Shown: one piece after another, positions 25,080 through 32,977 of the stretch
Numbering within the stretch: the stretch's first letter is position 1
Layout: the number at the start of each line of letters is the position of its first letter
Assembly (NCBI GenBank): GCA_002393865.1
Contig: DGUD01000196.1
Span: 1 to 58,816, forward strand
Direction of reading: 5' to 3'
DNA length: 58,816 nt
From: Treponema sp. UBA4319
GTDB lineage: Bacteria; Spirochaetota; Spirochaetia; Treponematales; Treponemataceae
The notes under the pieces: generated by a model
Database searches by the model: none
The model's input: only the letters and a program-made list of their open reading frames with translations
Told to the model about the DNA's origin: nothing
Position numbers and translations under genes: made by a program

Positions 25080-25877
25080 TTAGAATACCGCGATGACGTC
25101 GCCGTTCGGGTATTTCTTCTGAATCCAATCCTTGACTTTCTGGCTCTCCAGCGCTTTGACCAGTGCCTGGATGCGCGGGTCATTCTCATTGCCCTGCTTT
25201 ACGGCAACGACGTTCACGTAGGGGGAATCCTTGCCTTCTACAAAGAGCCCGTCCTTGGAGGCATTCAGGCCGGCCGGGATGGCGTAGTTGCCGTTGATGA
25301 TGGCGGCATCCACGTCCTGCAGCACGCGGGGCAGGGAGGCAGCCTCAATCTCCTTGAACTTGAGGTTCTTGCTGTTGGATGCGATGTCAAGCGGTGTTGC
25401 CGTGATTCCGGCAGATTCCTTGAGGGTCAGCAGCCCGGCGGACTGGAGCAGCAGCAGCGCGCGGCCTTCGTTCGTGGGGTCGTTCGGAATTGCGATTGTG
25501 GCTCCTGCCGGAATCTCTGCCAGCGCCTTGTACTTTGCGGAGTACAGGGCAATCGGCTCGATGTGGATGCCGGCCGCGCTCGCAAGGTGCGTGCCCTGCT
25601 CCTCGTTGAATGACTCCAGGTAGGGAAGGTGCTGGAAGTAGTTTGCGTCTATCTCGCCGTCCTCAAGCGCCTTGTTCGGCGTCACGTAGTCTGTGAATTC
25701 CACAACCTTGAGCTTGATGCCCTGCTTCTTGAGGTCATCCTTCACGAGGTTCAGGATTTCTGCGTGCGGCTCCGGTGTGGCACCGACGGAAAGCGTGTTG
25801 TTCTTTTTCTTTGTCTTTGCAGAGGCGACGGTCAGGACTGCGGCCAGTGCGAATACTGTTGCGATAATCTTTTTCAT
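25080..25877 (-). CDS. metQ: Methionine ABC transporter substrate-binding protein (NlpA/MetQ family)
   Basis: 265 residues from ATG 25877 (AAGGAG upstream). Signal peptide (residues 1-20, ...LTVASA) then the NlpA/MetQ fold: SVGATPEPHAEIL, VEFTDYVTPNKALEDGEIDANYFQHLPYL, and IAIPNDPTNEGRALLLL. Captures D/L-methionine or a related ligand in the periplasm for MetN/MetI. Unusually, no lipobox Cys follows the signal peptide (AKTKKK instead), so it looks like a free periplasmic protein. It has its own promoter and lies 158 nt after metI on the same strand. Confidence 0.88.
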   Translation of the reverse strand: MKKIIATVFALAAVLTVASAKTKKKNNTLSVGATPEPHAEILNLVKDDLKKQGIKLKVVEFTDYVTPNKALEDGEIDANYFQHLPYLESFNEEQGTHLASAAGIHIEPIALYSAKYKALAEIPAGATIAIPNDPTNEGRALLLLQSAGLLTLKESAGITATPLDIASNSKNLKFKEIEAASLPRVLQDVDAAIINGNYAIPAGLNASKDGLFVEGKDSPYVNVVAVKQGNENDPRIQALVKALESQKVKDWIQKKYPNGDVIAVF

Positions 25878-25950
25878 GTGTCTGCTCCTTGCAGGATATG
25901 CGCGGCGCTCACTTTTACGCCGCCGTTTCCTACTAAACTACTATGATTAT

Positions 25951-25979
25951 CTTATACCGTTAATTACCTAGTTTGTCAA
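25951..25979 (-). promoter_or_regulatory. Sigma-70 promoter of metQ
   Basis: On the minus strand, TTGACA (25979-25974), a 17-nt spacer and TATAAG (25956-25951) precede metQ. Confidence 0.7.
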
Positions 25980-26035
25980 TAGGTTTTGCGATTTATTTTA
26001 CGGCCAGCCGCAAGCCGCTGCGCCTGGTGGCACGC

Positions 26036-26686
26036 TCAGCGTTTTGCGAGCAGGCCGGTGCTGATTTTGGTGCCGACGAGCTGGATTATCTCTACCATGA
26101 CGAGAATGACGATGACGGCCGCCGCCATAATCCCCGTCCGGAAGCGCTGGTAGCCGTAGCGGATGGCAAGGTCACCTAGGCCGCCTCCGCCGATTGCCCC
26201 TGCCATAGCCGAGTAGCCGATGAGGTTGATTATGGTGAGCGTGATTCCGTCCACGAGCGAGGGCATTGCTTCGGGGATAAGGACTTTCAGGATAATCTGC
26301 ATGTTTGTGGAGCCCATGGCCTTTGCGGCCTGTATCAGCTCAGGGTTCACCTCGTTGAGCGAGGATTCGATGATCCTCGCCACAAAGGGGGCTGCCGCGA
26401 TGGAGAGCGGGACGATGGTGGCCGCGGTACCGATGCTTGTGCCGACGATAATCCTTGAAAGCGGGAAGAGCACAATCATCAGTATGATGAAGGGAAAAGA
26501 GCGCAGTATGTTGACGATGCGGCTGAGCACCTGGTTCAGCACGGGTTTGGGCGTGATGCCGTTCGGGTCGGTGACGCACAGCAGCACGCCGAGCGGGAAT
26601 CCGAGCAGCAGTGAGAATATAGTAGAAAAAAATACCATTATGAGGGTCTGGAGCGTTGCGCTCCCCACGAGATAGAGCGAATTCAT
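26036..26686 (-). CDS. metI: Methionine ABC transporter permease
   Basis: 216 residues from ATG 26686. The longer frame (to 26842) overlaps metN in another frame and adds nothing conserved. Five predicted spans and the BPD permease loop (GSTNMQIILKVLIPEAMPSLVDG) that contacts the ATPase, with the MetI-like IIQLVGTKISTGLLAKR end. The start overlaps the stop of metN by 4 nt. Known role: inner-membrane channel of the MetNIQ importer. Confidence 0.93.
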   Translation of the reverse strand: MNSLYLVGSATLQTLIMVFFSTIFSLLLGFPLGVLLCVTDPNGITPKPVLNQVLSRIVNILRSFPFIILMIVLFPLSRIIVGTSIGTAATIVPLSIAAAPFVARIIESSLNEVNPELIQAAKAMGSTNMQIILKVLIPEAMPSLVDGITLTIINLIGYSAMAGAIGGGGLGDLAIRYGYQRFRTGIMAAAVIVILVMVEIIQLVGTKISTGLLAKR

Positions 26687-27687
26687 GTGTTTTCCTCCAC
26701 GGTGACTCCGTTGCGGTTCAGCTCTGCGATGGCCTGCCGGATATCCTGCTCCTCCCCGTTCAGGTCGATGAGCATGGTGCCTATGTCCTGATCCGGCAGG
26801 TGCTGGATGCCTGCCGCTCGGATGTTGAAGCTGACGTTGCATGATTTTGCGAGGGCGCTCAGTACCGGCTGCCCCGTGCTGTCCCCGATGAAGTGCAGGA
26901 CGTATTTGCCCCCATCATGGGACCAGCGCACCATACCCCTTCCGTCCGTCGTGATATGCGACAGGAAGTCCTTTGTGACCGCCGTCCGGGGATGCGCAAA
27001 AATGTCTTTTACGCTGCCCTGCTCCACGACTTTGCCACCATCTATGACGGCGACCTGCTCGCAGGCGTCCCGGACGACCTCCATCTGGTGGGTAATCATG
27101 ACGACCGTGAGGTTCATCTTTGCCTGCAGCTCCCTGATGAGCGCGATGATGGCGTGTGTCGTCTGCGGGTCAAGGGCGCTTGTCGCCTCGTCGCAGAAAA
27201 GGATGTCCGGCTTTGGTGCGAGCGCGCGGGCAATGGCGATGCGCTGTTTCTGGCCGCCGGAAAGCGTGCTTATCGGCGCGTCTCCCCGGTCTTCAAGCCC
27301 CACCAGGCGGAGCATCTCCTGTACGCGCGGCTGTATCTCCGCTGACGGCATACCGCAGATTTCCAGCGGGTACGCGATGTTCTTTGCCGCCGTGCGGGAC
27401 GCAAAGAGGTTGAAGTTCTGGAAAATCATGCCGAGTTTGCGGCGTTCCTGTATCAGGGCGGCTTTGGGCAGGTTGTCCACGCGGCGCCCGTCGTAATAGA
27501 CGGCACCTGCATCCGGCGCCTCCAGCAGGCTCATCAGCCGCACCAGGGACGATTTTCCGGCGCCGCTTTTGCCGATGATACCGAAGATTGTGTTTTCCGG
27601 TATATCCAGCGAATTTCCGTCCACCGCCTCTATGATTCCGTCCGGCGTCCGGTATGTTTTTTTGAGGTTCTCAAGTCTGATGTGCAT
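26683..27687 (-). CDS. metN: Methionine ABC transporter ATP-binding protein
   Basis: 334 residues from ATG 27687. Walker A (GKSGAGKSSL, near 39-48), Q-loop, signature LSGGQKQRIAIARAL, Walker B (LFCDEATSALDP) and H-loop (VITHQ) are complete. Residues about 262-334 form the NIL domain (SFNIRAAGIQHLPDQDIGTMLIDL) that binds methionine and trans-inhibits the pump, which supports the MetN call. The start was preferred over 27738 because the protein begins MHIRLENLKKTY, as in MetN. The ribosome site is weak. A hairpin lies in its leader. Confidence 0.93.
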   Translation of the reverse strand: MHIRLENLKKTYRTPDGIIEAVDGNSLDIPENTIFGIIGKSGAGKSSLVRLMSLLEAPDAGAVYYDGRRVDNLPKAALIQERRKLGMIFQNFNLFASRTAAKNIAYPLEICGMPSAEIQPRVQEMLRLVGLEDRGDAPISTLSGGQKQRIAIARALAPKPDILFCDEATSALDPQTTHAIIALIRELQAKMNLTVVMITHQMEVVRDACEQVAVIDGGKVVEQGSVKDIFAHPRTAVTKDFLSHITTDGRGMVRWSHDGGKYVLHFIGDSTGQPVLSALAKSCNVSFNIRAAGIQHLPDQDIGTMLIDLNGEEQDIRQAIAELNRNGVTVEENT

Positions 27688-27697
27688 GATTGCCAAT

Positions 27698-27727
27698 CCT
27701 GCCTGCCGGCGGCAATGCGCAGGCAGG
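27698..27727 (-). promoter_or_regulatory. Hairpin in the metN leader
   Basis: CCTGCCTGC (27698-27706) pairs with GCAGGCAGG (27719-27727), 11 nt before the metN start. No T-run. It could block the ribosome or mark an attenuator; no known riboswitch class is recognised. Confidence 0.4.
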
Positions 27728-27805
27728 TCTGCGTGCATTTTTTATGGAAGCCCGGAAAGCGCACCGAAGGCGTCTTTTTTCGGGCTCGTATCTGCGCAGC
27801 CGGCT

Positions 27806-28003
27806 TTATGCAAGCTCGCAGATGGTGAAATTCCCGCGGGTCTCCTTAATTTTATCTGCACCTGCGGTCTCGCGGGTATTGCAGTCCATAAAATAGAAGG
27901 CATCTTCTTTTGAATGGAACACAGCCTTCTTTTCCTCTGCTACCGGTTTGAAGTTAAAATCGACGGGTTTTCCGCTGCCCTTGTCAACAACAAAATAGTA
28001 CAT
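27806..28003 (-). CDS. Small hypothetical protein
   Basis: 65 residues from ATG 28003 (GAGG upstream), with a clear promoter at 28067-28039 (minus strand). It reads as a compact soluble domain (YYFVVDKGSGKPVDFNFKP ... KEDAFYFMDCNTRETAGADKI). No signal peptide, no membrane segment, two Cys. I do not recognise a family. It ends 118 nt before metN but has no obvious tie to it; read-through would be possible as no terminator is clear. Confidence 0.6.
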   Translation of the reverse strand: MYYFVVDKGSGKPVDFNFKPVAEEKKAVFHSKEDAFYFMDCNTRETAGADKIKETRGNFTICELA

Positions 28004-28038
28004 AGCAAACCTCTTGTCTAAAGTTTCCGAACGAGTTT

Positions 28039-28067
28039 ATTATAGCAAGATTGGGAGGCAATGGCAA
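28039..28067 (-). promoter_or_regulatory. Promoter of the 65-residue gene
   Basis: On the minus strand TTGCCA (28067-28062), a 17-nt spacer, TATAAT (28044-28039). Confidence 0.65.
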
Positions 28068-28184
28068 GTTTCATTTTGGGAAGCCTTTAAAAACTCTGCT
28101 TTTCAGGGCTTTTCTTTACGGGGCAGCTTTAAAAGTCCATGCCTTGCAAAACTGTCCCTTAAAACTTATTCTTAAAGTGCCGAT

Positions 28185-30605
28185 ATGAGGATTATGCGAA
28201 GAACCGTTTTAAAATTGTGCTTATTGTTGCATATCATGCTGTACGCCGCTTTTGATGCGGTTGCCCAGTCCCAGCCCCTGTACCGTTTGCCGGAGACCTT
28301 GCCCGCGCGGAATTCCGCGGATTCCGGGACGCCGTTCCTGCTTGGCACGGAAAAAGGGCTGTACCGGCTGCTTTCTGGTGGCCGGGCTGAAGCCTTGTGG
28401 ACTGAAGGCCGGGTTGAGCGCATACTGAAGACAAAGACAAAATGGTATTTCCTGACGGAGAAAGGCGTGCTGGTCTCCTCTGATCTGAGCACATTCGCGG
28501 AATGCAATGAGGGGCTTCCCGTGCTGACCATCAAGACCTATGACGGCGAGAAGCGGGAGCTGGTAAAGCAGTCTCCGTTGCTGAAGGATATCTGCGCGGA
28601 TCCCTTTGACGAGAATATTCTGGTAACGGCCACCAAGGATGCCGTGTACCTGACGCGCGACGGCGGTGCCAGCTGGAAATCCATCGGCTCCATGAGCAAG
28701 GGCACTGCCGGCATGAAGGCCGTGGCCTGCGCGCACATGCCCATATATGCAAAGGACGGCTCGTATGCGGGCAGCGAGCTGGTGGTGTTTATGTCGCACC
28801 CCATCTACGGCTTCAGCTATTACCGTGCGGATGCCGTCCGCCCCCAGTGGAACGATGTGAGCGCGGGCTTTGGCGCCATGCGTAGCCTGACTCAGCCCGA
28901 CGAGATAAGCGATATTCTTCCGGTGCTCGTAAAGGATAGCGACGGTACGCTTTATACGGAAATCTACCTCGCCAATTCCTTCCTTCCCAATATGTACCGC
29001 TTTGACTGGCGCAAGAAGACTGCCGTCAAGATATATCACGGCAGCGAGGCCGCCGATACTATAGACGGCCTGTGCCAGAGCAACGGGCTCATCGTGTTCT
29101 CTTCGCTGGGGAAGATTTCTTCCGTATCGCTGGATGACGGTTCGCTGCAGGAGCTGCCGGCCGCCCAGTACGAGCGCTGGACCCGCAGGATTCTGGCCTC
29201 CGACGCGCAGGTGCATAGCGCCTATATCCCTTCTTCTGAAACGGGGCTTAAAACGTCGCTCCAGCTGAGCGAGCTCTGGCTCCTGACGCCCGATACCCCG
29301 CTCTCTCCGTGGGGCAGCACGGCGACAGGCAAAAAGGCGGTGTATGCCTCCGCATACCAGATGCAGAACATGAAGGGCATAGAGAAATACCGGAAAATCC
29401 TTGAGGACAACAAGCTGAACGCGATTGTCGTCGATATGAAGGACGATTACGGTCTGCTGCGCTTTGAGCCGAACAGCCCGCTGCTCAAGCAGAAGGGAAA
29501 AGTCACGCAGTACAAGATAGACCTTGACACCTTTGTCTCCGAATACAAAAAGAGCGGCATCTATTTAATAGGAAGAATTGTGGTCTTTAAAGACCGGAAC
29601 CTTGCCTCGTATGACAAGCAGCAGTATGCCGTCTGGGACAAGAAGAACAATATGCCCTGGATTGGCATAAAGGGCGTGACCACAGTGACTGACGAAGAAG
29701 GACAGGTGACCGGCTCCAAGGTGAACTATTATGACGAGAACTGGGTTGACCCCTACAGCGAGGAAGTGTGGGAATACAACGTGGAGATTGCGAAGGAGCT
29801 GATAGAGCGCGGCTTTGACGAGATTCAGTTTGATTATATACGGTTCCCGACCGACGGCACGAATATGGGCGACGCGAGTTTCCGCTGGAAGAGCAAGGGC
29901 ATGGACAAAGAGAGCGCCCTCATTTCCTTCCTTTCCTATGCGCGGAAGAATATCGCCGCTCCTATCGGCATAGATATCTATGGCGCGAACGGCTGGTACC
30001 GTTCGGGAACGCGTACGGGGCAGGATGTGGAGCTGATGAGCCATTATGTCGATGTCATCTGCCCGATGTACTATCCGTCGCACTTTGAGCAGGACTTCCT
30101 TGAATATACGCCCGTCATCGAACGCCCCTACCGCATTTATTTTTACGGCTCGTATCGCAATACCGTCATCGGGCGGAACCGCATCATCGTGCGGCCGTGG
30201 GTGCAGGCCTTTTACATGGGCGTGCGCTTTGATCGCGCCTACTACAACAAGGATTATGTGCGGCGCGAGATTTTTGGCGTGCGCGACGGCCTGAACCGCG
30301 GCTATATGTACTGGAACAATTCCGGCGGCTACTACGAGGATATCAGCCCTGATGTGGCGGACGACGAGGTTTCTCCGTGGGCGGAGAACGAGACCCAGCT
30401 GCAGCAGCGGCTCCCCGCATTCAGCGGTGGCAGCGGCTCCGCCAGCGGGGAAGCTGCGGCTGCCGCTGCACGGGAGCGCCGCAAGGACATGATTTCAATC
30501 CTTGACAGCGCCCTTGATCTGGAGGACATGACGGAGACGTCCGCCCCTCAGCCCGTGGGACTCAAGCTGCTGCACATAGAGCCGTTCGGGACGCTGCAAA
30601 AATGA
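28185..30605 (+). CDS. DUF4015 putative glycoside hydrolase, exported, with N-terminal propeller-like region
   Basis: 806 residues from ATG 28185 (28194 is an alternative). Signal peptide to about AFDAVAQ. Residues about 45-370 have repeated strand patterns and a BNR-like YLTRDGGASWKSIG, suggesting a beta-propeller. Residues about 385-720 are the DUF4015 putative glycosidase barrel, with the VVDMKDDYG, DEIQFDYIRFPTDG and ICPMYYPSHF motifs; the Asp-rich strands hold the likely catalytic carboxylates. Outer-envelope or periplasmic, polysaccharide substrate unknown. The tail (about 740-806) is low-complexity Gly/Ser/Ala and acidic. The stop overlaps mnmE. Confidence 0.8.
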   Translation: MRIMRRTVLKLCLLLHIMLYAAFDAVAQSQPLYRLPETLPARNSADSGTPFLLGTEKGLYRLLSGGRAEALWTEGRVERILKTKTKWYFLTEKGVLVSSDLSTFAECNEGLPVLTIKTYDGEKRELVKQSPLLKDICADPFDENILVTATKDAVYLTRDGGASWKSIGSMSKGTAGMKAVACAHMPIYAKDGSYAGSELVVFMSHPIYGFSYYRADAVRPQWNDVSAGFGAMRSLTQPDEISDILPVLVKDSDGTLYTEIYLANSFLPNMYRFDWRKKTAVKIYHGSEAADTIDGLCQSNGLIVFSSLGKISSVSLDDGSLQELPAAQYERWTRRILASDAQVHSAYIPSSETGLKTSLQLSELWLLTPDTPLSPWGSTATGKKAVYASAYQMQNMKGIEKYRKILEDNKLNAIVVDMKDDYGLLRFEPNSPLLKQKGKVTQYKIDLDTFVSEYKKSGIYLIGRIVVFKDRNLASYDKQQYAVWDKKNNMPWIGIKGVTTVTDEEGQVTGSKVNYYDENWVDPYSEEVWEYNVEIAKELIERGFDEIQFDYIRFPTDGTNMGDASFRWKSKGMDKESALISFLSYARKNIAAPIGIDIYGANGWYRSGTRTGQDVELMSHYVDVICPMYYPSHFEQDFLEYTPVIERPYRIYFYGSYRNTVIGRNRIIVRPWVQAFYMGVRFDRAYYNKDYVRREIFGVRDGLNRGYMYWNNSGGYYEDISPDVADDEVSPWAENETQLQQRLPAFSGGSGSASGEAAAAAARERRKDMISILDSALDLEDMTETSAPQPVGLKLLHIEPFGTLQK

Positions 30606-31990
30606 GCGCGCCCGGCTACACTCCGGAGGAACCGATTGCTGCGATTGCGACGGCGCTGGCTCCGGGGGCAATCGGGATTGTCCGGGTGTCCGGCACGGGC
30701 TGCATCGCCCTGATGGAGCCCCTGTTCTCCCGCCCCGCCGCGCTGCGGGGTGCTGCGGGCAATTCCCTTGTCCACGGCTGGATAACGGTTCCTGAGAGCG
30801 GCGAGCGCCTTGACGAGGTTATGCTGGGCGTGTACCGCAGCCCCAAGTCCTTTACGGGCGAGGACATGGTGGAGATTTTCTGCCATGGCGGGCTTGCCGT
30901 CGTCTCTGCCATACAGCGTCTGCTGCTGGCGCACGGCTTCCGGCAGGCGGAACGCGGCGAATTTACCTTCCGCTCGTACATCAACGGCAAAAACGACCTG
31001 ACAAAGGCTGAGGCGGTAAAAGAAATCATAGACAGCCGCACGGACGAATCGCGGGGCAAAGCTGCGGGGCGGCTTGCCGGAAATCTCTTTGCCGAAATCG
31101 ATGCCATAAAGAAGCTTGTGGTGGACACACTTGCCTCCATCGAGGTCGAGATTGAGTACCCTGAGGACGAGGAGACCGTGGCGGACAGTTTTGACCGGAC
31201 GGCGCTCGCGCAGGCGGAGTCGCGCCTGTCTTCCCTTGTGCATTCCTGGAAGAGCGAGAAGCTCTATCAGGACGGGGCGCGGCTTGTGCTCTGCGGCAGG
31301 ACGAACGCAGGAAAATCCAGCCTTTTCAATGCGCTGCTCAAGGAAGACCGCTCCATCGTGAGCGACGTGGAGGGAACGACCCGTGACTGGCTGGAAAGCT
31401 GGGCTTCGTTCGACGGGATTCCGGTGCGCCTCTTTGACACCGCCGGTCTGCGCCGCACTGACGACCTTGTGGAGGCGGAGGGCGTGGAGCGTACCCGCAG
31501 CCTGAGCTCCATGGCGGATCTTATCCTCTATGTGGTGGATGCCGGGGGCGGTCTGTCTGCCGACGACGAGACCTTTCTTGCGTCGCAGCAGGAGATTCCG
31601 GCCGTGCTTGTGTGGAACAAGTGCGACAAGGCGGACGCATTGCCCCTGCCGCCTGACAACGCCGCGTGGAAGGCCGCTATAGCGCTCTCTGCATGGAACG
31701 GCAGCGGCATAGGGGCGCTGGTGTCGGCGGTGAAGTCCCTGCTGACGGAGGACGCCGGGGGCAGCCGCAGCGGGGCGGCGCTCGGCTCGGAGCGGCAGCG
31801 GCTTGCTGTCTCGGAGGCGCTGGAGCGGGTTTCCCATGCGCTGCGTATCTCCCGGAACCATGCTTATGGGCTCGATGCCGTGGTGCAGGATCTGGAGGAT
31901 TCCCTTGTGTCCTTGGGCGAGGTGACGGGCGAGGTGACGCCCGACGACGTGCTGGGCAGCATTTTCAGCCGCTTCTGCGTGGGAAAGTAG
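30602..31990 (+). CDS. mnmE: tRNA modification GTPase MnmE
   Basis: 462 residues, starting at the ATGA overlap with the DUF4015 gene. N-terminal tetrahydrofolate-binding domain (APGAIGIVRVSGTG), helical domain, and a G domain with G1 GRTNAGKSS, G2 EGTTRD, G3 DTAGLR and G4 NKCD. The C-terminus ends FCVGK, the family's CxGK motif (usually CIGK). With MnmG it makes 5-carboxymethylaminomethyl uridine at wobble U34 of tRNA. mnmG is not in the window. Co-transcription with a glycosidase is probably incidental. Confidence 0.95.
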   Translation: MSAPGYTPEEPIAAIATALAPGAIGIVRVSGTGCIALMEPLFSRPAALRGAAGNSLVHGWITVPESGERLDEVMLGVYRSPKSFTGEDMVEIFCHGGLAVVSAIQRLLLAHGFRQAERGEFTFRSYINGKNDLTKAEAVKEIIDSRTDESRGKAAGRLAGNLFAEIDAIKKLVVDTLASIEVEIEYPEDEETVADSFDRTALAQAESRLSSLVHSWKSEKLYQDGARLVLCGRTNAGKSSLFNALLKEDRSIVSDVEGTTRDWLESWASFDGIPVRLFDTAGLRRTDDLVEAEGVERTRSLSSMADLILYVVDAGGGLSADDETFLASQQEIPAVLVWNKCDKADALPLPPDNAAWKAAIALSAWNGSGIGALVSAVKSLLTEDAGGSRSGAALGSERQRLAVSEALERVSHALRISRNHAYGLDAVVQDLEDSLVSLGEVTGEVTPDDVLGSIFSRFCVGK

Positions 31991-32008
31991 CGCGTGGCGG
32001 AGCGTGGC

Positions 32009-32920
32009 TCAGCTTGCCCCGAAATTGCGGTATTTGAGCGGCGTCATGCCCTTATAGCGCTTGAACATCTTGATGAAATAGCTGAAATCGTTGAATCCGC
32101 AGGCCTCCGCTATCTCGGAAAGCTTGTCGTTTGTCTCGCGGAGCATGGTGCACGACTGGTTGATACGGTACCAGTTGAGGTATTCCACGGGGGTGTGCTC
32201 CGTCGCCTCGCGGAAAATGCGGCAGAAATACTTGGGGGAAAGCCCGGCGGTATCGGCCATCAGCTCCAGCGTTATGTCTTCGGCATAGCGTTTCCTGATA
32301 AGGTTTATGACGGATTCAAGCTGTTCCGCCTGCTTGCGCTTATTTGAGGGGATAATCTGCCGTTCGATGTACAGGTGCTGCCGTTTGAGCGCCCCAAGAA
32401 ATATGAGCAGGTAGCCGGAGACTTCCAGCTCGTATCCTTCCGCGGAATCCTGAAGACTCTCAAAAAGCTTCTGCGCGATGCCGCTGACGGCCTCGTTACT
32501 GCGGGGAATGCGCTCGTCAAGTATGATGCTGCCCGTTATGATGGCGTTTATAAAGCTGTCCGGCAGGTAGCCGTGCTGGCGGATGAGCTCTATGTCAAAG
32601 ACGACGGATTCATAAAGCGCCTGCCCCTTGTTCTGCGCGTCGCCGTGCAGCGTTTTTCCGGGGATAAAGCAGAGGTCGCCCTGCTCCAGCCTGATATTCC
32701 TGTCTTTTATAAAGACGGTGTATGCCCCGGACTGGACGTGCAGCAGCTCGAATTCCGTGTGCCAGTGGATAGGCAGGTCGTACGACGGGTCGGAGGTGTC
32801 GTTCAGGTAGTACTGCAAGGGAAAGAGCACCGTGCCCCGCTGGAATTTCTCCTGACCGTTCTGTTTTTGGGGCGTCCGCTTTGAGACGGAGGAATACTGG
32901 TTGACTAATACTTTTGTCAT
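32009..32920 (-). CDS. AraC-family regulator with cupin sensor (GH31 neighbour)
   Basis: 303 residues from ATG 32920. The N-terminal half is a cupin-like sugar-sensing domain (PIHWHTEFELLHVQSGAYTVFI ... GDLCFIPGKTLHG). The C-terminal 100 residues hold two AraC HTH motifs (ITLELMADTAGLSPKYFCRIFREATEHTPVEYLN and LSEIAEACGFNDFSYFIKMFKRYKGMTPLKYR). It is divergent from the GH31 gene, 57 nt apart, so it probably controls it in response to a sugar. No ribosome site precedes ATG 32920. Confidence 0.9.
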   Translation of the reverse strand: MTKVLVNQYSSVSKRTPQKQNGQEKFQRGTVLFPLQYYLNDTSDPSYDLPIHWHTEFELLHVQSGAYTVFIKDRNIRLEQGDLCFIPGKTLHGDAQNKGQALYESVVFDIELIRQHGYLPDSFINAIITGSIILDERIPRSNEAVSGIAQKLFESLQDSAEGYELEVSGYLLIFLGALKRQHLYIERQIIPSNKRKQAEQLESVINLIRKRYAEDITLELMADTAGLSPKYFCRIFREATEHTPVEYLNWYRINQSCTMLRETNDKLSEIAEACGFNDFSYFIKMFKRYKGMTPLKYRNFGAS

Positions 32921-32931
32921 AATTTATTGGA

Positions 32932-32961
32932 ATTATATCACTAGCAATAAATAAAATTCAA
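32932..32961 (-). promoter_or_regulatory. Promoter of the AraC gene, near-leaderless
   Basis: On the minus strand TTGAAT (32961-32956), an 18-nt spacer, TATAAT (32937-32932). The predicted start of transcription is about 5 nt before ATG 32920. Confidence 0.55.
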
Positions 32962-32964
32962 GAT

Positions 32965-32970
32965 TATAAT
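32965..32970 (+). promoter_or_regulatory. -10 element of the GH31 gene, leaderless
   Basis: TATAAT ends 7 nt before ATG 32978. The -35 is weak (TAGCAA, 32942-32947) and no ribosome site is present. Confidence 0.45.
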
Positions 32971-32977
32971 TATATAT

